The notes under the pieces were generated by a model, which was given only the letters and a program-made list of their open reading frames with translations, made no database searches and was not told the DNA's origin. From NCBI GenBank assembly GCA_031279295.1, contig JAITIT010000074.1:1-11699 (forward strand): a DNA stretch of 11,699 bases, in the 5' to 3' direction. Below, piece after piece: positions 6,735 through 11,699 of the stretch (positions within the stretch are counted from its first letter, which is position 1; the number at the start of each line of letters is the position of its first letter). Source of the DNA: Holosporales bacterium. Its GTDB lineage: Bacteria > Pseudomonadota > Alphaproteobacteria > RUG11792. Position numbers and translations under genes: made by a program.

Positions 6735-7496
6735 ATGAACAAGATCCAATCGGATTTGCTCACCGAAATCAATTTCATAGACCATGGGTTTTTCGATAGG
6801 ACTGGTGGGGCAAGTAGTGGACCATTCGAATCTCTAAATGTTGGATTGCACAAAGGAGATGACGTTGATACCGTGTTGCAGAATCGTAGGAAAATCGCTG
6901 ATCACTTTGGAGTATCGCTGGAGGATATGATAATCCTGAATCAGCAGCATAGCGATACAGTTCATGTCATTGATGATAAGAATGTTGAGGCCTTTAGGTT
7001 CAAGAATGCCGAGAACTTCCTGTCGAACAAAGCTACGTACGGTGATGCGATCATTACGTACATAAAGGGACTGCTGATTGGAGTCAACACTGCTGACTGC
7101 GCACCAATCCTGTTGTGCGACAAAGATGCAATGTACATAGCAGCCGTACATGCCGGATGGAAAGGTGCTGTTGGCAACATCATCGAAAATACAATTGCGA
7201 AGATGAAAGAGCTGGGGTGCAAAAACATTGTTGCTGCGATAGGGCCATGCATTCAGAAGCGATACTTCGCGGTTGGGAACGAGGTAACTAGTGTTGTGGA
7301 ACGGAGGTACCTATCGCACTTTGAAGGCAAGACGCAGTTCGATATGCAGTTATTAATTTTGGACAAGCTGATGAAAGAGGGAGTAAGGACAGTCTCTAAA
7401 CTCAACATCGACACCATGACGAACCGCAGCTATTTCAGCCACAGACGACAGGCAGGTAACTGTGGTGTCCAATTTTCCGGAATTATAGTGAGGTAA
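6735..7496 (+). CDS. pgeF: Laccase-domain peptidoglycan editing factor (YfiH/PgeF family)
   Basis: A 253-residue member of the DUF152/multicopper polyphenol oxidase-like family. In E. coli the family protein removes misincorporated L-serine from peptidoglycan precursors; some homologues act on purine nucleosides. The three metal or active-site positions are visible: His72 in QQHSD, Cys122 in TADCAPILL and His139 in HAGWKGA. IGPCIQKRYFAVG (169-181) and the terminal SYFSHRRQAGNCGVQFSGI pattern (232-250) follow. The last motif usually reads GRQxSxI; here the Arg is replaced by Val (GVQFSGI). AAGGAG (6722-6727) lies 7 nt before the ATG, which abuts the accC stop. The stop overlaps the ebfC ATG at 7496. 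It is the only clear peptidoglycan gene in this run. Confidence 0.9.
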   Translation: MNKIQSDLLTEINFIDHGFFDRTGGASSGPFESLNVGLHKGDDVDTVLQNRRKIADHFGVSLEDMIILNQQHSDTVHVIDDKNVEAFRFKNAENFLSNKATYGDAIITYIKGLLIGVNTADCAPILLCDKDAMYIAAVHAGWKGAVGNIIENTIAKMKELGCKNIVAAIGPCIQKRYFAVGNEVTSVVERRYLSHFEGKTQFDMQLLILDKLMKEGVRTVSKLNIDTMTNRSYFSHRRQAGNCGVQFSGIIVR

Positions 7497-7501
7497 TGAA
7501 A

Positions 7502-7813
7502 ATGAACAATATGCAACAGATGCTAGCGAGAGCACAGAAGCTACAAGCGAAGATCGCTGAGGCTCAGGAGGAATTGAAGAAGCGAGAAATTACAGGCTCG
7601 TCCGGATCAGGTGCCGTGGTTGTTGTAATGTCGTTGGCAGGGAGTGTGGTATCAGTATCGATAGAGAAGGCGGTTGTTGACCCAGAAGAAAAGGAGGTGC
7701 TAGAGGATCTAATAGTAGCTGCATTGCGTGATGCCAAGCAAAAGGCGGATAGCTTATACGAGGAGGAAATGGCCAAGGTAACAGGAGGCTTTAAGATGCC
7801 GGGGTTAATTTAA
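7502..7813 (+). CDS. ebfC: YbaB/EbfC family nucleoid-associated protein
   Basis: A 103-residue small DNA-binding protein of the YbaB/EbfC family, which binds DNA as a dimer and helps organise the nucleoid. The N-terminal helix MNNMQQMLARAQKLQAKI and the AQEELKKREITGSSGSGAV region are typical. A short beta sheet (VVVVMSLAGSVVSVSI), a helical segment (VLEDLIVAALRDAKQKADSL) and the conserved C-terminal GGFKMPGL follow. The gene starts where pgeF ends. ATG 7496 overlaps the pgeF stop (TAATG), but GAGG (7490-7493) is only 2 nt from it and 8 nt from ATG 7502, which I prefer. The gene usually sits between dnaX and recR; here neither is adjacent and mfd follows instead. Confidence 0.93.
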   Translation: MNNMQQMLARAQKLQAKIAEAQEELKKREITGSSGSGAVVVVMSLAGSVVSVSIEKAVVDPEEKEVLEDLIVAALRDAKQKADSLYEEEMAKVTGGFKMPGLI

Positions 7814-7839
7814 GATCTCGCTAATTTCACCACTAGCTC

Positions 7840-10800
7840 ATGTTGTTTTTCAGATCGTTTGATTTTGATTCTGTAGTCCTCATCTACAAGAGCCAAACGG
7901 AAGCCAGGTATGCATTCAGTGTGATGCATCAATCGCAATACAATCATGATGTGATTTTCCTCGACTCGTTTGGATCCGATGTCTATGAATGTGCAGTCTG
8001 CGATTACTCGATCTTTGTGGCACGGAGTGCAGCGCTATCGCGCCTGACACTGTCGGGAAGGAAAATCCTCATAACAACAGTAGATGCTCTTAATTTCAAG
8101 GTGCCGCCGCCATCATGCTTCATGGATTGGTATGAGTTAATTGTACATGCGAGCCTCTCGCAACAAACCCTTTTAAGTACATTGAGATGCTATGGCTACG
8201 TGAGGGTCGAGTCTGTTACAGAGCGTGGTCAGTATGCTGTTAGAGGAGGTATCGTCGATGCTTTCCCTCCGGTGTCTGAATTCCCGGTGAGGGTTGATTT
8301 CTGTGGTAATGAAATCGATCTGATACGAAGCTTCGATCCTGCTACTCAGCTTTCTGGAGCCAATCTCGAATCTACGTTACTCACGAAGTGCTCCGAGGTT
8401 ATCCTGGATGATCATTCACAATGCCTATTCCAACAAAAGTACAGAGGGAATGACCATAGGGTTAGGGAGTGTGTTATGAATGGAAATTTATTCCCTGGGA
8501 TGGAGTGGTATCTCTCGTGCTTCCACGAGCAGACCACGAGTATCCTGGACTACTTCCAGCCAACCTCTACTAAATTTACCCTAGGCTTCGAAGTCGAAAA
8601 ATATAATGGCTTGTTTTGGGATGGATTGGCTAGCAAGGATGGTGAGCCGCCGGTCCGCGATATCTTCTGCGATTCCGTTGCACTAGTAGTAAGTGAATTT
8701 GATGTAGAGAGAGTAGATCCACTCTCAGAAATAGGCACATCACAGCAGCACCATAAAACGTATGATATCAGGAAGCCTGGGTCTCTATCTGAGCTGATTA
8801 ACGAGCTCGATCGTACAACATATAAGGTAGTATTCTCTGTTACATCAACAGGGACATTCAATATCCTGATCGACCTCCTGAAAGACCGTAATGTCAGGCA
8901 AATCGAGAACTTCTTTGAGGCAGAGCATGGGGCTATCAACGTAATAATCTCAGACCTGAAACAAGGGTCCATATCGGATGAGCTGGCCATATACACTGAG
9001 GGTGAGCTTTTTGGAAAGCCTCTAAAGCTTGTTAAAAAGAGCAGCTCCCGGAATGTGTACAAGGATTATTCCAAGTTGTCGATAGGGGATTATGTAGTGC
9101 ATGAGATGCATGGGATTGCAATGTTTGATGGACTGATTCAGTTCGACGTCTCTGGCGTCATGCATGAGTTTATCAACTTAATGTATGCTAATGGTGACAG
9201 GCTATATGTGCCGATCGAGAATATCTCGGTAATATCGCGATACGGCGGTAGTGACACAGTCGTTCAGTTAGATTCCCTTAAGAGCAGCGCATGGAGTAGG
9301 CGTAGAAACGGGGTGCGGAAAAAGCTCCTCGTCATTGCAGGAGATCTGCTAAAGACTGCGGCTACGAGGAAGCTCAACAAGGTTGAGCCTCTGATGATCC
9401 CGTCAGGATTTGATAAGTTTTGTGATGGCTTCGGACACGTGGAAACTGATGATCAGCTTACTGCAATATCTGATGTCATAAATGATCTCATGGGAGATTG
9501 CGCGATGGACCGCCTTGTCTGCGGAGACGTCGGGTTCGGAAAAACTGAGGTTGCCCTGCGTGCAGCATTCGTGGTAGCATCATCTGGTAGGCAGGTCGTC
9601 CTACTCGCTCCAACCACCATACTGGTAGTCCAGCACTTCAAGACCTTCAAGAAAAGATTTGATGGCTTCGGCATCAAGGTATGCGAGCTATCAAGGTTCG
9701 TCAAGAAGAAGCAGTTCAACGAGAATCTCACTGGCATAGCAAGCGGGGAAATTAAGATCGTGATAGCCACACACTCCATCATATCAGGCAAGATCAGGTT
9801 TGATGATTTGGGACTGGTGATAGTTGACGAGGAGCAGCACTTTGGGGTTAAGCAGAAGGAGTTCGTGAAGAGTATCAATCCGAGCGCTCACTTCATGACA
9901 CTAAGCGCAACGCCAATTCCAAGAACACTGCAGCTTGCTGTCACGGGGGTGAAGGATCTGAGCATGATCACCACACCTCCAATCAGCAGGCTTCCTGTTA
10001 AGACTATATGCTGTGACTTTGACAAGCAGCATATAGTTGATGCTATAGACGCTGAGATCAAGCTGGGCGGACAGGTGTTTTTCGTAACGCCACGTGTCGA
10101 GTACCTTGATGATCTGTATACGATGACAACCAGGTTGTTTCCCAACCTGCGAATTGCCGTCGTTCATGGTAAGAGCGGGAAGCTAGAGGAGACGGTGATG
10201 GACTTCTGTAATCACAAGATCGATATCATGATCTCCACCAACATCATTGACTCCGGTATTGATATCCCAAATGCAAACACCATCCTTATCCACAGGTTTG
10301 ATCTGTTCGGACTCTCCCAGATATATCAGCTACGTGGCAGGGTCGGAAGGTCGACAAGGCAGGCGTATGCGTACCTCCTCTTGGATCCGCATAGGACAGT
10401 GACCGATAACGCGATGGCACGGCTTGATGTTCTCCAGAAACTCAACACTCTGGGCTCTGGTGTGAATCTGGCGAACTACGACTTGGAACTGCGGGGACCA
10501 GGTAATTTGCTTGGCTCCGACCAGTCCGGCTTTATCGTTGAGGTCGGAGTCGAGCTGTATCAGTCGATGCTCCAAGAGGCAATACTGATGCTGAAGGCTG
10601 GGTTCGACGAAGTCCCTCCTGAGAAGAAGAATCCCAAGATTTCGCTTGGCGTTCCCGTACTAATTCCGGACTCGTACATCCAGGATATTAACCTACGCCT
10701 GGAAACGTACAGGAGGATAGGGGCGCTGAAGGACGAGGAGGATGTGTATTGTATGGAGTTTGAGCTATCTGATAGGTTCGGCCGCATTCCGTATGAGACC

Positions 10801-11103
10801 AGGAATCTACTGGATCTCATGAGAATAAAGATCAACTGCGTAGCCGCCAACATCGAGAAGCTAGATGTAGCAGCTAGGGGGTTGACCTTCTCGTTCTTCG
10901 AGAACAAGTGTTGTAACACTGGCGCTCTACTAAGCTTCCTACACTCTGATATTGTGAAGGTGTACTGTGGTAACGCGAAGGTCAGGCCCGACCATAGGAT
11001 CGTTATCGTGAAGAACTGGCCCAGCATAGCTGAGAGAACTCTGGATGTTATCGCTCTCACAGGTGCGTTGAACTTTACGGCTCCGGCAACGACGAGCACA
11101 TGA
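7840..11103 (+). CDS. mfd: Transcription-repair coupling factor Mfd
   Basis: A 1087-residue SF2 DNA translocase (E. coli Mfd is 1148) that displaces stalled RNA polymerase and recruits UvrA. The order is: UvrB-like N-terminal region (about 1-190) with AVRGGIVDAFPP (133-144) and PVRVDF (149-154); RNA polymerase-interacting CarD-like domain (about 411-470: GDYVVHEMHGIAMFDGL); Walker A GDVGFGKTE (562-570); DEEQ box (663-666); LSATPIPRTL (688-697); VHGK (775-778); SGIDIPNANT (805-814); LRGRVGR (831-837); and the TRCF C-terminal domain from about 940. The start ATG 7840 has no clear ribosome site, and a stop two codons upstream (7834-7836) forbids extension. The first 60 residues are shorter and less conserved than in E. 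coli, and many Cys occur along the protein. The gene is 26 nt after ebfC and the last gene on this strand. Confidence 0.97.
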   Translation: MLFFRSFDFDSVVLIYKSQTEARYAFSVMHQSQYNHDVIFLDSFGSDVYECAVCDYSIFVARSAALSRLTLSGRKILITTVDALNFKVPPPSCFMDWYELIVHASLSQQTLLSTLRCYGYVRVESVTERGQYAVRGGIVDAFPPVSEFPVRVDFCGNEIDLIRSFDPATQLSGANLESTLLTKCSEVILDDHSQCLFQQKYRGNDHRVRECVMNGNLFPGMEWYLSCFHEQTTSILDYFQPTSTKFTLGFEVEKYNGLFWDGLASKDGEPPVRDIFCDSVALVVSEFDVERVDPLSEIGTSQQHHKTYDIRKPGSLSELINELDRTTYKVVFSVTSTGTFNILIDLLKDRNVRQIENFFEAEHGAINVIISDLKQGSISDELAIYTEGELFGKPLKLVKKSSSRNVYKDYSKLSIGDYVVHEMHGIAMFDGLIQFDVSGVMHEFINLMYANGDRLYVPIENISVISRYGGSDTVVQLDSLKSSAWSRRRNGVRKKLLVIAGDLLKTAATRKLNKVEPLMIPSGFDKFCDGFGHVETDDQLTAISDVINDLMGDCAMDRLVCGDVGFGKTEVALRAAFVVASSGRQVVLLAPTTILVVQHFKTFKKRFDGFGIKVCELSRFVKKKQFNENLTGIASGEIKIVIATHSIISGKIRFDDLGLVIVDEEQHFGVKQKEFVKSINPSAHFMTLSATPIPRTLQLAVTGVKDLSMITTPPISRLPVKTICCDFDKQHIVDAIDAEIKLGGQVFFVTPRVEYLDDLYTMTTRLFPNLRIAVVHGKSGKLEETVMDFCNHKIDIMISTNIIDSGIDIPNANTILIHRFDLFGLSQIYQLRGRVGRSTRQAYAYLLLDPHRTVTDNAMARLDVLQKLNTLGSGVNLANYDLELRGPGNLLGSDQSGFIVEVGVELYQSMLQEAILMLKAGFDEVPPEKKNPKISLGVPVLIPDSYIQDINLRLETYRRIGALKDEEDVYCMEFELSDRFGRIPYETRNLLDLMRIKINCVAANIEKLDVAARGLTFSFFENKCCNTGALLSFLHSDIVKVYCGNAKVRPDHRIVIVKNWPSIAERTLDVIALTGALNFTAPATTST

Positions 11104-11116
11104 TCTGCAGATCATG
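11099..11116. terminator. 18-bp perfect palindrome overlapping the mfd stop
   Basis: CATGATCTGCAGATCATG is a perfect inverted repeat that can fold as a 7-bp stem with a TGCA loop. It contains the TGA stop of mfd (11101-11103). The minus-strand coiled-coil gene ends 16 nt beyond. A T run (11135-11139) is too far to form a classic intrinsic terminator, so it is at most a weak bidirectional terminator or mRNA end-protection hairpin. Confidence 0.4.
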
Positions 11117-11131
11117 ATGTTCACTACCGTA

Positions 11132-11699
11132 TCATTTTTCTTCTGGGCCAGTACTTGAGCTGGGGTCACCGGAGGTATCAGTTAGGGCGGATACCAGGCT
11201 CTGTAACATTCCCGGTATTTCGTCTAGGAGCCCATCGTTTATCGCCCTCTGCACAAGGTCGGCTATAGTACGGTATCCCTCGGTGCTCTTGATCCTCTCG
11301 AGTGTTTGAACAAACCTGACTAACACGTCTGTATCACGCTCCTCAGTTGCTTCTGTTTCATCTCCCAGCACTCCGTTCACTTTGTCCAGTATCCAGTGTG
11401 CTGCAGTATCCAACTGCTCCTGCCTTTTAGTTAACACCTCTACCTTTTTAGTTAGTCTCCCTAATGCCCTGATTAGCTCCTCCTCAACTCGTGCCTGTCT
11501 ACACACGATCCCCTGTAGTGTACCTACTTTCCTCTGCACCTCTAGTACATGATCATCCACTCCTCTCTCTACTACCTCATCCTCATCCATCATCACCACA
11601 GGTGATAACCTCTCCACCTCTCTATCATGTTCATGGTACTCACCCCCTCTTACTACCCCTGTTCCTATCATCACCATTGTTGATAGTAGTACTAACTTG
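11132..11699 (-). CDS. Secreted coiled-coil protein, unknown family (5' end cut by the window)
   Basis: A minus-strand frame runs to the right edge, missing only its first two codons. Joined across the repeated ends it begins at ATG 57 (left end) and encodes 190 residues. The N-terminus MNKLVLLSTMVMIGTGVV looks like a signal peptide. An acidic stretch (DEDEVVE at 40-46) precedes about eight heptads at 53-108, with hydrophobic a and d positions (for example VLEVQRK, LGRLTKK, VEVLTKR), so a coiled coil is likely. The C-terminus ends in a Ser/Gly/Pro/Glu tail (SSSTGPEEK). One Cys and one Trp are seen. The internal ATG at 11677-11675 would lack the signal peptide lysine. I do not recognise the family; a periplasmic or exported protein is inferred from the signal peptide. 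It is convergent with mfd and divergent from the permease gene. Confidence 0.6.
   Translation of the reverse strand, partial: KLVLLSTMVMIGTGVVRGGEYHEHDREVERLSPVVMMDEDEVVERGVDDHVLEVQRKVGTLQGIVCRQARVEEELIRALGRLTKKVEVLTKRQEQLDTAAHWILDKVNGVLGDETEATEERDTDVLVRFVQTLERIKSTEGYRTIADLVQRAINDGLLDEIPGMLQSLVSALTDTSGDPSSSTGPEEK
11648..11699. repeat. Right copy of the 52-bp terminal direct repeat
   Basis: Identical to positions 1-52, same orientation. It lies within the 5' part of the minus-strand coiled-coil gene. Joining the copies as one gives an 11,647-bp closed unit and a continuous gene with start codon and ribosome site. Confidence 0.95.

Noticed and set aside
10560..11099. Minus-strand 179-codon frame under the 3' end of mfd
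   Set aside because: It mirrors the conserved TRCF C-terminal domain of mfd and shows no family features of its own.
1..11699. Transposon or insertion sequence bounded by the terminal repeats
   Set aside because: The end repeats are direct, not inverted, fall inside a coding frame, and no transposase or integrase is present.
11132..11699. Coiled-coil gene as a plasmid replication initiator
   Set aside because: It has a signal peptide, no helix-turn-helix, Walker or Rep motif, and no iterons nearby.

Overview
The window looks like bacterial DNA of intermediate GC, probably alphaproteobacterial. Arginine is often encoded by AGG/AGA, the standard code is used, genes are packed tightly, and the proteins are envelope or housekeeping types common in host-associated Rickettsiales-like bacteria. 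The order-level placement is an inference from style and gene content only; I cannot name a genus.

Layout. Positions 1-57 (minus strand) hold the first 19 codons of a small secreted coiled-coil protein. The rest of that gene sits at the far right end (11132-11699, minus). The first 52 and last 52 bases are identical, so the window closes on itself, and joining the ends restores a complete 190-codon gene with ATG and Shine-Dalgarno site. This implies a circular or tandemly repeated unit of 11,647 bp, or an assembly loop. A divergent promoter region (58-189) leads into an ABC-2 type permease (190-1323) and, 2 nt later, a BepA-like M48 metalloprotease with a signal peptide and a helical TPR-like tail (1326-2687). 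A 322-bp stretch follows (2688-3009). It has hairpins and a doubtful small ORF whose stop overlaps the next start. Next is a large lipoprotein with two degenerate SurA/PpiC-like halves (3010-4830).

The second half is a tight same-strand run: accB (biotin carboxyl carrier), accC (biotin carboxylase), pgeF (multicopper/laccase-domain peptidoglycan editing factor), ebfC/ybaB (nucleoid-associated protein) and mfd (transcription-repair coupling factor). Spacings among accB-accC-pgeF-ebfC run from a 1-nt overlap or 5-nt gap to 1 nt; mfd follows after 26 nt. An 18-bp perfect palindrome overlaps the mfd stop and separates mfd from the convergent coiled-coil gene.

Functionally the left half is envelope biogenesis (export permease, outer-membrane-type protease, periplasmic chaperone-like lipoprotein). 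The right half joins fatty-acid precursor synthesis (AccB/AccC; AccA/AccD not here), cell-wall quality control (PgeF) and DNA maintenance (EbfC, Mfd). No transposase, integrase, replication initiator, phage gene, tRNA, rRNA or CRISPR array was recognised. The strongest oddity is the self-closing ends around chromosomal-type housekeeping genes with no replication gene.
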